Of a stretch of DNA of 64,000 bases, positions 46,701 to 60,234 are shown piece after piece (the first letter of the stretch is position 1; each line of letters starts with the position of its first letter). The notes under the pieces were generated by a model. The model was given only the letters and a program-made list of their open reading frames with translations, made no database searches and was not told the origin of the DNA. The translations under genes were made by a program, and so were the position numbers. This DNA comes from Prinia subflava (lineage: Eukaryota; Chordata; Aves; Passeriformes; Cisticolidae): contig NC_086247.1 of the NCBI RefSeq assembly GCF_021018805.1, positions 92,178,140 to 92,242,139 on the forward strand, written 5' to 3'.

Positions 46701-49700
46701 TAAAGTGGTATGAGCAGTGTTTTCTGAGTTACTGGACAGACACAGCTAATTAAGGGAGCTGTGAAAATGAGGTTTGATGGAGAGAATGATCAGTGAGAAA
46801 ATGCGCAAAAATGACTTTCAGCTCATACTAGGTGAGAAACATTGGAAGGAATATGACTTGTTACACTACTGTGTTGCTACTGTTGTGACAGGCAGCTAAG
46901 TTAAGACCACAAAAAGCTAAATTTTAAAGTACAGTGCTTTTGTATGTGCTGGAGGCTTAGCTTCTGAAATTCATTACTGGAAGTATCTTCAGGGCCAAAG
47001 ACTGAGGAGTGAATTCATACCTCATAAATTTGGTGAGGTATCATTACCTATTGGGACTAGAAGCAGCTTCTTTCATAACTCACTTGCTCTTATGTTTCTG
47101 ACACCTTGTGTGCCCTTCTGCGAGACTGCTAGAGAAAGAGAGACTGACCAGCGTGTCAGCAGTGAGGAAATTGCTAAGCAAAAATTGCTTATCCTATGCT
47201 ACTATTATTTTGCATCAGCTAACAGTCCAAAGCGTATGTGGAACAAGTTGTAAGAATTATTTGTTATTCAGTTAATATTCTTGTAATTTGTGCAGCTTTC
47301 AGTGCAGAGAACAAAAAGCGTGCCTATTTTGTAAAATCACTGGGTTTTTACAAATAGCAATAATATTAAGTAAGTGTGAAAATTCTTAAGAAAATTAATT
47401 TTCTTCATGAGGAGTAAGTACTTCTTGCACAGTGTCAGAAGGATTTTTGCGACTTTCATAAATGTAAATGGCATTTGCCTGTCAGGAAGATGTTAATGCT
47501 CTTCATAATATTTAACATTTACAACCTGTTCACAAAGGTTTGTTTCATACTGTACTGCTTTTTCTGTCTTCATTCATCACATGGGTGTTGGACTAAACTT
47601 CTTAGCTTTTGTATTTCTAAAACATGTGACTGTATGTGAAATAGAGATGTATGTTGCCACTGCTTGATCCCAAAGCCTGCTAGAGAAAGGGATTTACATA
47701 TCTCTCTCATCCTTTGTATCTTTGCCTATACCTCTTTGAATGAGAATATTACAGAGTAAAATTTAAATTGTATTCTCCTAAGTGCAGTCTCTGTTTGGTA
47801 CAGAAGTAATTTCAAAATGACGTGTAGTCTAGTGTAGAGAAATGGGACAGTGCTATCTAGCACAAAAACCCTCATGTTGTGCAGAGTTTCTAAATCTTTT
47901 ATAGGTAAAACAGTGGGCCAAAAGCTTAAGGAATAAAAGACAGTGACACCAACTGAGCATATTCTTCTCTTAGAACTACTCAGGTGAAGGGATGAAGAAG
48001 TGAAGGCTTTTCCATGCTTGCTATTGAGTTTTTGAGTCCTTTGGTTTCCATCACAAGCACAGATTTACATAAATGACAAAGGAAAAGTGAACCATTAAAA
48101 AGACATTAAAATTGAAAAGAAAAATACTTAGCAGTTATTTTTAACGTGTGAAAATATGAAGTTTTAGAATCTGTAAAAGTCTTAAAGTTGCACAGCTACT
48201 TAAGTATAGAAAGAAGTATATTTTGTGGTTAGCAAAGAAGGATTTCGGTAGAGGTTATAACTTACTTAGAGACTGGAATTCAGAGCAGGCTATTATTTTA
48301 TGACATGAGTTGTGAAGTTAAAGTCTACAGTAAAATAGAAAGCAAGTATCTTTACGTAACTATGCTTAACCTTGAAGCCTTGCTGTCTTATTTTTCAAAC
48401 CAAGCTGATATTCAAAGCTGCTTCAAAGCAGCAAAGTCATCCTAAAGATAACATTTAATCTTTGCAAGTGTTGAAGTGGTGACATGTTTTGTGGCTAGCG
48501 TTGTTGAAAGACTGTAATGGTTAAGAATTTGCTACTATTCATGTGGTGGCATCAATTTCAGCATGTTACTTTATATTACTTTGTCAGAAGCTACTGTTTA
48601 TGATTAAAATGGTTTAAAGAAAAACAGATTTAATTTTTAGCATTTTTTGTTCTGACTGAAGTGTTCCATTGTGTCAAATGTTACAGTTTGGTTGGAAGAA
48701 AAAGGCAGGCTTTCAGCAGAGGAGGAAAATATCTGTTCTTCTTCAGTGAAGTGTTAAGTTTTTAATGTTTTGGGCCATATTTCAACTTCAACAAGCTGCT
48801 AGTCCAAAATGACTAGAACATTAAGACTGAAATGATAGTGAGCTTCGTAGTTCCAGTTAGGAATGATGCAGAAAAGTTGTGTTTTTCTCCAAAATAAAAT
48901 AGTAACTTGAAACATTTTCACTGACATTTAAGGAGAATTTCTTAAACATTTAATATTGAGTCACATACAAAAAAGGGAAAAAAATTCTATTTGAAAACCA
49001 TTAAAATTATAGTTTGTAACACTTCCACTTTTTTGTGAATTGATATTTAATGAAATTTTAAGTGTTTCACTTCTTGTATTTTTTCAAATGGAAGATTGAT
49101 TTTCTGTTGAACTTAAGTATTGATGTTTTTGAAATATGTTGTCACTGAATTTGAAAATTAAACAATTTGAAACCTAAATAGATCTTTTTTTTAAGTAGAG
49201 GAAAATTAATCTTACAGTGCCATGCGTTAAACAATTTGCTGGTGCACACTTACAGAAATTAATTTGAGCAGCTTATTCTTCTGGCCCATTGACAAGGTAG
49301 TTCTTGTGCTCAAAAGTCTTCTGGAGTTACTGGGAGTTGGTGACATGGCATTGGAAAGTGAGCTACAGTAATGTGCCTGCAGATTTTCCTGCAGCAAACA
49401 TTTAAAACACTGCCTTGAACTGTAATGGCACACTGGCTGTTGATGTACAGCTTTCCTGCCAATCATCTACTTTTGTATATAAGCTCTTCTTTGTAAATAG
49501 CACTGAGGGTGAGATGGCACCTTCTGTAAATCAGTTATCATGGAAGAGGGTGTGTAGTAAGTTTGAAAAGTTTCAAGTGCAGGTTTGAGATTGCCCTTCA
49601 ACGTTAAGTTACAACAGATGTTGGATTTATTCCAAATCCTTAATAAGAGATGCGGGTTGTAGTTTCCACTTGGCAAGTCACTAGCCTAAAGAAAAAGGCT

Positions 49701-51882
49701 TCTATTCATGCTGTTATAATGGAAACTATTCTCTTTACCTTAGTCTTCCACAAATGCTCATTTAGTGGATAAAAATATCTCCTCATATTCATAGATTTCA
49801 GTCTCCTGCTTATTCACAGCTAGGCTGGTTTGGTGCTGTTTCAGAGGTCTTGGGCAATACAGGCAGATCTGTACAATAGTGAGAAAGCCTCCTTTGAGGC
49901 TTGACTGATACCTTCTTGTAACGTAAAAGGAGCTGAAGAGAAGTCTGGTAGTGGGCTTAGTGAGTCATTTGCCCATCAGGGAGGAGTTCTGACTTAACCT
50001 TACGGCATCACCTGCTGTTCTTGGCTAGCAGGAGCGGCTCTTGTGCCGGTGTTCAGCTTCTGGGCTGCTCAGTTTGTGCAAGGCCAGGTTACTGGAATGG
50101 CAAGAAGAGGAAGATACACTGTTCTTTTTGGCAAAAAAAAAAAAAAATCATTGACCAGAATAATTTCTAATTCTGTATGTTTGTTTTTCAGAGGAAAACC
50201 CTCTGAGTGCTCAACTAAGCTTGCTTGATGCATCACCTCAGTGCATTGCAGTGTTGATGGAGATGCAGATCTGTTGCTATGATGTGAATAGCAGGCAGAA
50301 ATGTAGATGTTTTTTAAAATAGTTTTGCTTTATACATCTCATATACATCTTTATACGTCTCTCTCTGTTCCCCAGTCAAAAATGCATTCAGATATAGACT
50401 TCTAACAATAGCACTTAAGAAAAATTCAGTGAAGGCTCACACAGAAAGCAGCAGAGTTTTGAGGCATTGGTTACAGGACAGTTAAATAGCAGCTTTTATT
50501 TCAAAGCTTACAGTCCAGTGCACTTTGCAGGGCTGATATGAGCCTGAGCACTAAAACTTCACAGTTCTGTAGCTGACCCTGGCTTTCATGATCTTTACAC
50601 TAACCAGTGACTAAAAGCAGGTCATAATTTTAAAAACAATGACACGCTTGCAGCCCACGTTATCACTGTATTATGTTGCCTGCATAGCACATCGTGGCAA
50701 AACAAAAGTCAGCAATGGCAGACGTGTAATGTAACAAGCCAAATGTGAAGGGAATTTGAAATGTGTAAGAAACTCTTAATAGAAAATGCATGACTTTAGT
50801 ATTTATCTATAAAAACTGGTCTAAATGATTGATATGCAAACCATTTTGATTTTAAAGTTTTCATCACTTTACACATTTTAAGCTTTATTCAGTCTGTTTG
50901 ATTTGTTATATTAGATGTTAAACATGCATGTGCTGTCTTCTGACTTTGTAATAACACTGGTAGCCAATTGCATTATTCCTCTGAGGTTGAGGATGAAAAT
51001 GGGGAACTGCAAGTCTAAGGAAAAAATAGTAAAATCCAAGTCTGTAATTCTAATTCAAAATTCTTTTTTCTTTTACTGAAAGCTAGTTAACAGAAGTCCG
51101 ACATTTCAAAAGTCCACCACTTTCTTAATCTTATGGTGATTATTTCTGGTTTGGTGACCCTATATTCCTGTGTGTTGAGGTTCATTACACTTCTGCTTCA
51201 GTATCGTTCAAAAGACTTCTTTTTCAGTATTTGCTGAAGAAGTCTCAGTTACAAATTTGTAATTGCCTAAAAGAGAAACATCTTTTTCATATTTGTTAAC
51301 ATATGGGGACTCTGATGCTACTGCCTGATAAAAAACTATAGAGTTAATTTACCTAAAAAAATAATGGCGTTTGAGAAAATTAGTCATTATGATATCTCAG
51401 TAAATCTGCAGTGCTACCTGAAATCTCCTAATTTGAGGTTTGCCTGGCATTTTTGGGATATTTTTATTCTTGCACTGTTTTGTACTGATTGGTTTGTTAC
51501 TGCACTGTGCACCCAAGCTGCATTGTTTAAAAGGAGTTTAGGAGGTGGCGCTACACGTGCTTCATTTGGAGAAAGATTGTGTTCATTGAAAACAGTCTAA
51601 AAAACCTCTCTTAATCCAGCATTAGTATGTCCTCATGGAGGAAGCATCTTTCTGAATGTTTCAGTTTGACCCAACCCGTGCAAACTTGTGCTCATATGCA
51701 AACAGTCTGTGTCTTATATAAATATGACCTCCTTTATTGTTTGATGTTTCTCCGAGTGGTTTCTTTTGGAATTTGCCTAATCACTTGACTTGGTATTTTG
51801 TATTATCAGGAGTGCGGATGTTATGGTTATGAAAAATATTACAGTGTGCACAAAACACAGAAGGGTAGTGTGACAGGCAGCG
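43751..51882. other. Intronic stretch without recognised features
   Basis: AT-rich intron with T15 (46158-46172) and A15 (50133-50147) tracts. The segment at about 45030-45960 is distinctly GC-richer and may be an old unrecognised insertion. A weak CTCF-like match (AGGAGGTGGCGCT near 51541-51553) is noted but not called. Confidence 0.5.
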
Positions 51883-51988
51883 TTCCCAGGTTAAAATCTT
51901 TCATAGTTATTTGCATGCGTTTTGAATATTGAATATTCCCAGGTTAAAAACTTTTGCAGGTATTTGCATGAATTTTGCACAGTGAAGC
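51883..51988 (+). repeat. 53-bp imperfect tandem duplication with POU octamers
   Basis: Two adjacent 53-base units (51883-51935 and 51936-51988) both begin TTCCCAGGTTAAAA and both carry a perfect octamer ATTTGCAT at offset 26 (51909-51916 and 51962-51969). A third perfect ATTTGCAT lies at 52032-52039, and a near-octamer in reverse (ATGCAAAC) at 51696-51703. The octamers are exactly kept while the rest of the units differ, which suggests selection on POU-factor binding, though two copies are too few to prove it. Confidence 0.7.
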
Positions 51989-52031
51989 ATTCATGTGCTT
52001 ATTAGCCTTACACTATACTTGCAGTTAGGAA

Positions 52032-52039
52032 ATTTGCAT
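52032..52039 (+). promoter_or_regulatory. Third POU octamer (ATTTGCAT)
   Basis: A perfect octamer 70 bases after the second duplicated one, followed by ATGATTTGC. It makes a cluster of three perfect sites within 131 bases. Binding is inferred from the motif only. Confidence 0.45.
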
Positions 52040-55000
52040 ATGATTTGCTTTCTGTTGAGTGAAATAAGCTTTACAGAGAATTCAGGGCATTAACTCTTTT
52101 TATGCATGACCTATTACTGGGTGGAAGGCACTTGAAAAAAAAAATCTGGTACTACTTAGCATTTTGTAACAAACACAAGATTGAAAAAGACAACATAAGT
52201 ATGAAGTGTTTCTATCAGTAATGCCTTCAGGAGCACATGTGTGTGCTGGGTGGCATGTTTCCAGTCTTAATTTGTACATTACCAAGGACTCAAACTTGAA
52301 GCTTGTTCTTCATAGAAGATGCAGAAAAATAGATGTAGGGGATTGTTTATGTTGTTTGTGTGTGTGTTTTGTTGTGGTTTTCTTTTTTTTCTCCCTCAGT
52401 TCTTCCATTCATTTGCTGCAGAAGCACTGATTCATTGCCACGTTCATGACTGATAGCGTGAGCTGTCGATTTGTTGTGTTCTTGACAGTAAATTGCCATT
52501 TTTCTTCAGAATATTTCCTAGTTAATTTTGGCTTCATTTTGAAGCATAATCAATATTCATTGTTCTTTCAGATCTACAAGCTTGAACTGATATTATTCAA
52601 ATCTTTGAAAACTTTAAAATTCGACACTTTTTCAAAAACTGGTGGAAAATAATTTTACTTGAAGCCTGACAAGTCACTAACAAATTTTACTGTATGGTGC
52701 TCTGTAATTCCACAGTATGTGTGTAAAAATCCTATCTCTGCATGTCAGAATACTCCAGCCACGTGTGTGTGACTAGTTCTTTTTGATCTTGATTTTCTTT
52801 CAGTAAATTCTAAATTGAAGTAACTTTATTACTTTGGTAATATCAAGTATGCTTCCTAAACAGTAACTAATTTGCCTGTTAGCATATTCTTCAGGACAGT
52901 CAGCTGTTCAAAACATTTTCATAGGTTCCAGTGCCCGTACCTGCCTCTTCATGGCTTTGGAAAGTGATTTCCCCTGCTTTGGCTGCACGTCTCTTGCTGT
53001 AGGCAGCAATGCCAGTGTGAGCAGCTGCTGTTGTGTTCCCCTGCCCGCCCAGCTGGGCCAGTGCAGCTGCATCCCACAGTTCCCTACCAACAGAGGCTCT
53101 CCTTTGGCCTGGTGCATTTTTTTTTATCCCAGGTCAAACATCCGGCCAATCTTTATAGTTGTATCATTCCCATGAAGGAGTGGTGTGAGAAAGATGAAAG
53201 CTGCTTGAGCTTGGGCTGCTACTTAAGGGAACCTTTGTAGAGCTGTGCCCCAGGTCTGTTCAGTGTCGAAATTAAATGTAAATTGTGTGTGTGGGCCAGA
53301 ACTGGCCTGTCAGTAGGAGAGAGGACCAAAGAATTTCTGTAAGGAATGAAATGGCTGATTTTACACAATGATTTACTGCTGGTGCTGATAGCTGCATGTT
53401 TCTTTAGCTTTACACACTGCACTAGGCAGAACAATAAGCTGTGTTTGAAAGCCTGAGCTTTGCCTGAGGTTTGCATATTTTGTCTTTGAATACATACTTG
53501 GATTTCATAAGACTAAGTTCAAAGAAAATAACTTTTCTTTTTTCGCATGTGCATGCTGATCTTGAAATAGTATTTTTTTCCCTATTTAAGTGATTAACAG
53601 GAAAAAATAATAACTTTTTCATTACATTGGTTGATGTCAACACTGTATGATCATCGGAAATTCAAAGTAGATCTGATTATGCAGGAGAAGGTATATTGTG
53701 TAGTCTATTGGTGTACCTTGAAGGGGAAATGTGTTTTGTAACTTATAACAAAACAGATAAATATGCATTTTCTCCAATAAATGTTAACTTTTGTGTCTGA
53801 AAGTCATTGTTAGTGATTCCAGAAATAATATTCATATCTGTAGTAAAAATGCTTTTTTTAAACTACTGAGATTTAAGAATTACTCTCAAACAAATTGATA
53901 GCCTTTTTAGTGAATGGGTAGCAGTTTTTCTGGGCACGTGAACACAGTATGTGTAAAAGATATTGTTAAAAAGGGAGTTTAAAATTGTTTCATTATCTTG
54001 ATTGTACTAAAAATTATAGCAGCAGTGAATGAGAAAGCTGACCAAAAGTCATCAGAGCCTTATTTTGTTCTGTTTCTGCTGATCTCCTCAACTGACTCCT
54101 GTTAGTAACTGTGATCAGTCTGCTTGGCTTGCCATTCTGTGAGCATGGGAGGAGTGCCACAACCAAAAGAGCTGGGTTCTAGGCACTTCATTGAATTATT
54201 TGTGTAGTTTGTGGCAGTTACATTTACACAGTCCATTTAAATAGAGACGTGTAGAATGGTATCAGAGGAGGCAAAATTTGCTGACAGTAGGATTAGGGTA
54301 AGCACAAAACTCTGTCTTTTATAGGGAGGGTGTTCTTTGGGATAGACCTTGGTTTAAATTCCTGCTCCTCAGATGCTTAAACGCTTTGTGTTTAAAGCCT
54401 CTGGATGTCACACCTGTAGTCAGGCAGTGTTTTGGGAGTTGGTTTGTGCTTCCTTACATGTGCTATCCTCTTGACGTTTTCGAGCTCATTCTCCAGTGCT
54501 GCAAAGTGTCAACAGAAGGTCATAGATAAAGACCCTGTTCCAGTCTGCCTTGTATTCTTTCTTGTCTGAATACTGTCCTACAAGTTAAAAGTCATTATCT
54601 GACTTTTTAGAAGGTGTTCCTGCTTGCTTTTATCCTCTGCACTGTGTAAAATATTAAATTTTCTGAAAGACAAGCTGAGCAGAGTTTTTAAATTTATCAT
54701 CATGTAGACCAAACCTGTACTGTATATTTTAGCATTACAGCTCATCTCCCCTGGAGAGTGAAAAAGATAAAATTAATTGTCTCCTGTTACATGCTGTGGT
54801 TGAAAGTGGCTTTGTGAGCATTGGAAACACCTTGGTCCCCTTCAGAGTATCTGTTTTTTTGCTGAGGACTCTGGTGCCAGAGGAGGAACAACTTATGTTG
54901 CATTTTGTTTAGCTAATGGCTAGTTTCTTTTAAAATGCTGCCTGGGATCGGTTTTACAAAAAACTTGGATAGCCAGACTGTAGGAAGAGGGTAACAGTAT

Positions 55001-55257
55001 CCTTGAAAGCTGTCTCAGTAGAAGTTACCTGTTTCAGTCATAGCTCTGTAATTGAGATTACTTTTTCTGTGGTGTTTAGGATCTGCTCCTTGGGAGCAAT
55101 TCCATTTTTCATCATAGGTATATGATTGAAAATGTATTTTAATTATTGCTGTAGCTTTTAAGGCTTTTTTTTTTTTTACACTGTAGATTGAAAGAATTGT
55201 GTAGGTAAGGAACCTGATTTCAAGACGTGTAGCTTCTTAAGTGGATCTTCCCCCCTC
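52040..55257. other. Intronic stretch without recognised features
   Basis: AT-rich intron, with a T13 run at 55165-55177 shortly before a CR1 copy. No gene or further repeat recognised. Confidence 0.5.
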
Positions 55258-55765
55258 CCCAGCACTGGTGAGGGCACACCTGGAATGCTGTGTCCAGTTC
55301 TGGGCTCCCCAGCAGAGAGACATGGACATAATGGAGACAGTCCAGTGAAGGACCATGAAGATGATTAGGGGACTGGAGCATCTCTCCTATGAGGAGAAGC
55401 TGAGAGAACTGGGATTATTCAACATGGAGGAGAGAAGGCTTTCAGGAATCTCATCAGTGTGTATTAAATACCTTAAGGAAGGGTGTAATGGAGCCAGACT
55501 CTCTTCAGTGGTGCCTGGTGACAGGCCAGGAGCCAGTGGGCACGCAGTGACACAGCAGGTTCCTTCTGCGCACTAGGAGACACTTCTTTTACTGTGAAGG
55601 TGCACAGGTTGCCCAGGGTAGTGGTGAAATCTCCATGCCTGCAGATATTTAAACGCCATCTGGACATTGTCCTGGGCAGTTGACTGTGGGTGGCCCTTCT
55701 GGATCAAAGGATTTGGACCAGATGATCTCCAGAGGTCCTTTTCAAACCCATTTTTCTGTTGATTT
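55258..55765 (+). mobile_element. CR1 LINE, 3' fragment, plus strand
   Basis: Typical CR1 blocks run in order: ACTGGTGAGGGCACACCTGG, TGTGTCCAGTTCTGGGCTCC, GGAGCATCTCTCCTATGAGG, AGGAGAGAAGGCTTTCAGG, then GGTTGCCCAGGGTAGTGGTG and the 3' UTR signature GATGATCTCCAGAGGTCC. The translation near 55360-55450 reads LEHLSYEEKLRELGLFNMEE, matching the C-terminal part of CR1 ORF2. Frame disruptions follow, so it is inactive. Confidence 0.93.
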
Positions 55766-58700
55766 TTAGCTATGGGAGAAACTCTTGGGCTGTGTCTTGC
55801 ATGCATTGCATCCTTATACAGAACTCAGATTAGAGGATGTATTTCTGCTGCATCAAGGTAACAACCTTAATCCTGCCCAAGTATTGTATGTATTTGTGTA
55901 CTTTTCCCACAAAAAAAATACCAGTCAGCAGGGAGGCTCTTAACTACCTACTGTATGTTTTGATGTATTTTTAGTGTGATAAGCTATCCTGAGTTTTTTG
56001 GTAAGGGTCTAAAGCAGGAATGCATTATGTGTATATGATTAGTATGGAAAAGAAAGAAAGAAGACTGATGAATATTTATCTGGTGAAAGGCAACTTGAAT
56101 TTTAGTATTCAGTATAGTTTTGCTTCAAATAAATTTTTGTAGTTTACTGTAGAGTTGGTGTAAATTTACATGACACAAGGTCAACATATGTGACTTGGAA
56201 GTCTTCCCATTTAAACCCAAGAATACATTCATTGTCTTATGTCCATCAGCTCTTGAGTTTGTTGGGGGCAGAATGGGATTGTTTTAGGATTCCAGAATCA
56301 ATTTATGTTGTCAGAAGCAATATCCTGTTAAATTGTAATGTGTTTCACAGCTTGTATGTACTTGACTTGTGACATAATCTTCCACGATGTGTTATAAACT
56401 GATGTAATGTCAGATATTTGGAAGTCAGGAGACAGATTATATGGAGCAAATACCAACCTGTTCTTGACATTTGTGAATTGGTTCATTAATTATCAGAACT
56501 ACATACTCAAAGCTCAGCAACATTCTAGGGTCTCATAATACTAATTTCATATGACAGAAAAGCCATAGGAGAATAAGAATATGGTTTTAAGATTGTGTCT
56601 GAGAGAATTAGTTGCTTTCATGTAATAGTAGCTAAACACTGGTTTTAATCTAATTATATTTTGTAAATTTTTAAAGGCTACTCTATCTTTCTGGGATGCT
56701 TTATGATTTAGTGAGTGTCCTACCAGATTGGACTACATCTTTTGTGTTCCTGTTTTTATTTTCATTCCAAGGTCTTTAATTACCTTTGAAAGTACTAACA
56801 CAAGATTTGGAACATACACCCCATAAGTCTTTATAGTCTGTTCAACATGATGGGTAAGGCTGATTCTGTTTTATTACAGAAGAATTGAAGATGATGTGCT
56901 TTTGCATACACAGACATAAGGTCTGAAATAAAAACAGCTGACTCCAAAGGTAAGTAAAGGTTGAGAACGGCTGCTCAGTCAAATATCCCTGAAAAAAAAG
57001 GACGATGGAATTTATGGTGGAGCCAGTGATAAGGGATGATAAAAGGGTTCTCTCTGGGGGAAGAAGAGCATTTAGCTTAATTCTCATAAATGCTGATTTG
57101 AAGTTCTCTTGTGGAGAGGCACAGAGGCTTGCTTTCTTGTGGGATGTGTGGTAGCTGATCTGGCCTCCAGAGCTGATGAATTGTCTCACTTGAGTGATTA
57201 CAAGGTGTAGCAAGTGTCTCTCTGTTAAACGTCTGGAAATACTGCTGTATGCTGGGTAGCTCAGGGTGCTGACAAAATAAAGTTGTAGGCATTATTGGAT
57301 GAGTCTGCTAGCACTTTGGGTTGCTAAGAGTCCTCAGTCCTTAAATATTTGTTAGAAAGTTGCTTTCTTCCCAAGGGAAGTAATTCATACTTTGTCATTT
57401 CTATATGAAATATTCCCCTTAGTAAGGTGGTACTTGTATTTCTGAAACCCATATGCTTTATATTATTTTGTGTTAGTTCAATTTCCTGAGAGGTCTGGTG
57501 GGCAAAAAATTAGTTTCCCATTTGCTTGTAGACCTTACTATACCCTGAGTGGCATGATTGTTTTCGTAAATAAACATTTATTTATTTATCATTCAGGTCA
57601 AATTCACTGCCAGTCTGGTATAATTTAAATGCTACCTCTTTCAATTTTTCATCATTAGTTCTTAATCACAGTGAGAATACATTTCTTGCAAGACTCTAGT
57701 TGCCCAAATACTTGCTGAAGCTCTGCCAAGTATTTCAGGTAGTGCATTGTGTTGTGAGGCTGGGGACACTGAAATTCACATGGCATGTTTGGAGACACTT
57801 TGAGCAAAACCAGTGTATTGAAAAACAGAAGATACATGCGTATTCAGACTTTATTTAATGCATCAAAAAATAATACAAAATGCACTGAAGACAATATTCT
57901 GGATAATGACTGTCTCTTGTGGCAATAAACGTATAAAAACAAAGAATTTATGGACCATATAGAATTTTTCTTTTAAATGCAAAGGCAATTTCTTTGAAGG
58001 GGTTAAAAACCCCAAGCTACATTATAGCTTATATTGTACTTTACCTCTAGACTGACACACGTTGATAATTTGTACATATGTTATTTCTTTTTCATGTGTG
58101 CGCAACAAATATGATTACCAGGTAGGATTACTTCTGCTAGTAAGAGTCATTTAATATTTTCATGCATAGTAGAAAAGACATGGGAAGTACAATTAGCAAA
58201 TAAGGAAGCAAAAGCAACTTAAAGACTTCGTTACCATATTATTTGCAGTGTATTATTAAAATGAAGCAGAAAGCATCTATAAATAGTGACTTTTTAAAGG
58301 AATAATGCCCACTTTTTCAGAGGTACTGATGTTAAATGTACACCTGCTTGAAACAGGTGTAGTAAGTTTTCTTCCTGGAGGCAGTCATCCTAATAGTGTA
58401 TACCAAATTTGCTTCTGTATTATGATAGAGACCCCTTAAATGCTTAGGTTGAAACTGAAATCTTCCTGTGAAATCAAGGGTGCAATATATAGAATATCTG
58501 CATTTGACAGATTGTACGAGTTTGTTTTCTAGCAAATTCTCAGTTCTTCTTACTTCTCAGAATACTCCTGTGAGCCAGTGCAGTGGGAATGTTTTGTGTG
58601 GCTTTTACTTGCTTTTGTAAATGGTTTTAAGCAATTAAATTCTACCACTTAATTATTTATTTCACTAACCATCTGTTTCAAATGGATGGGTCAGTAAACA

Positions 58701-59749
58701 TACCTGTTTATATACGCTACTGGCACTTTTTCCAGTCATTAATTTTGTATGGGTTTTGTTGTGGAAATATTAAAAAAATGTACCCTTCCTTGATTTTACT
58801 GTGTGGTTCCTAAACATGGTCTTATCCTGAGTCTGCTTCCTTCCTAATCTCAGAGACCCTGTGAAAATTCAGAAGCTGTTGGTGTCACCTCTCATGTAGT
58901 TGTGATGCACAGTTACTGCCTCTACTTAATTTAGATCTTCAACCTGAGCTTAATGATGACTGTACCTTTTTAGTGTGTGCCCTAACCTTTTGAATAGTTT
59001 AAGCCTTGCAAGAATTTATTGAAGTTACACCCTGCCTGAAAGAATAGAGATCTTCATTAAATGTCCTCAGTAAGGACTTCAATAAATGCTGAAACAAATC
59101 AGAAAGTGTAAGAAAAGTGAGGAAGCTGTTTATTTTATGACACTTAAGTAAGGCTTTACCTTTAATATTAACTTTTATTTGTAAGGAAAAAAGTTAACTA
59201 TATATTGATACTGTAAAAAGATAGTGGATAACAGAAAGATAAGTCACTCAAAGTTTTGAAAAGGGGCTAATAATCTATTTGTCATAAGTGGTGAATATTG
59301 CTTTTGAAAGTATATGTAATGCTGGATCTCAAGTAAGCTCAGCAACAAATGAGGACCTTACAAGAACCCTGATGGTTTAGAACCTGCAAACATTTGATTT
59401 TAAGGTTTTTTGGTTTTTTTACAATGTTCAAAAAATAGTTACTTCAGTCCATCTGCTGTAGATCGATCCTGTTTCTACTTAATAACACTGGCTAAGTTGT
59501 GAATAATTAATGTCCTTTTGTACAGGACATTTTTGAGGAAATTACACCTGTTATCTTGAGTGTTTGCTTTGATCTAAGGATGTAATTGTGCTTTGTGTGT
59601 AAGAGTTCACATTTGTTGGGGAGTTTGGACTATGTGTACAGTTTAAAATCAAATACAGCAATTGTAATAATTAATTTGATGATCCCATACCAATTGTGAA
59701 TTTAAGGATTACACAAAATGTGACAAAAATACATTACTCATCATCAGGA
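55766..59749. other. Intronic stretch without recognised features
   Basis: AT-rich intron. A 123-codon minus-strand frame at 56842-57213 starts with TTG and shows no family resemblance. The 58060-58320 part is unbroken AT-rich unique sequence of the type often found in conserved noncoding elements, but this cannot be judged without alignment. Confidence 0.45.
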
Positions 59750-60234
59750 ATACCAGGCTGTGCAGGGCTTCTGGATTTGAGTGCAGCTGGTGGTTTTACC
59801 TGCGGCCTGGGGGTAGAGGCAGGGCAGGGTGCAGTGGGCTGGAGAGTCCAGGAGAACTGAAGTCACCCCCTCTGGGGCAGTCTGAGAGCTACAAAAGTTT
59901 GGGGCTTATCTCAGGGCTCTTGTTGAGCTTGGACAAAAGTTGTCAAAGTCTGCTGAAGTTCTTGGAGCTGAAAATTGCTTTTTGTACTGAGAGATGATGG
60001 GACTCCTGGCATGGATGGGTTATTGGGGGTGTGGACACTGAAAACACCTGGGTTGCAGGTGGGGAGCCTGATAAAGGACCTTTGGGTGTGACAAGTGCAA
60101 GAAGCTCTGCAATGAAGTGGATGCCTTGTCAGTTTTACAGCTAGGAAGTATTGGCAAAATACATCTGTTCAAAGCCTCTTCCAACATTGTGTATTAAGTG
60201 CCAGATGATTAATGGAAAATACACTGTGTGTGCT
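59750..60234 (+). mobile_element. Possible 5' extension of the CR1 copy (ORF1-like remnant)
   Basis: This GC-richer segment directly precedes the clear CR1 ORF2 remnant in the same orientation. A short frame from 60087 reads CDKCKKLCNEVDALSVLQLG, a Cys-rich then leucine-spaced pattern like the end of CR1 ORF1. The similarity is weak and the segment may be unrelated. Confidence 0.3.

Noticed and set aside
51539..51553. Additional CTCF-like match (AGGAGGTGGCGCT)
   Set aside because: Only about 11 of 15 core positions match and it has no CpG-retaining context, so it is no better than background.
56842..57213. 123-codon minus-strand frame
   Set aside because: Starts at TTG, has no recognisable domain and no splice or retrocopy context.
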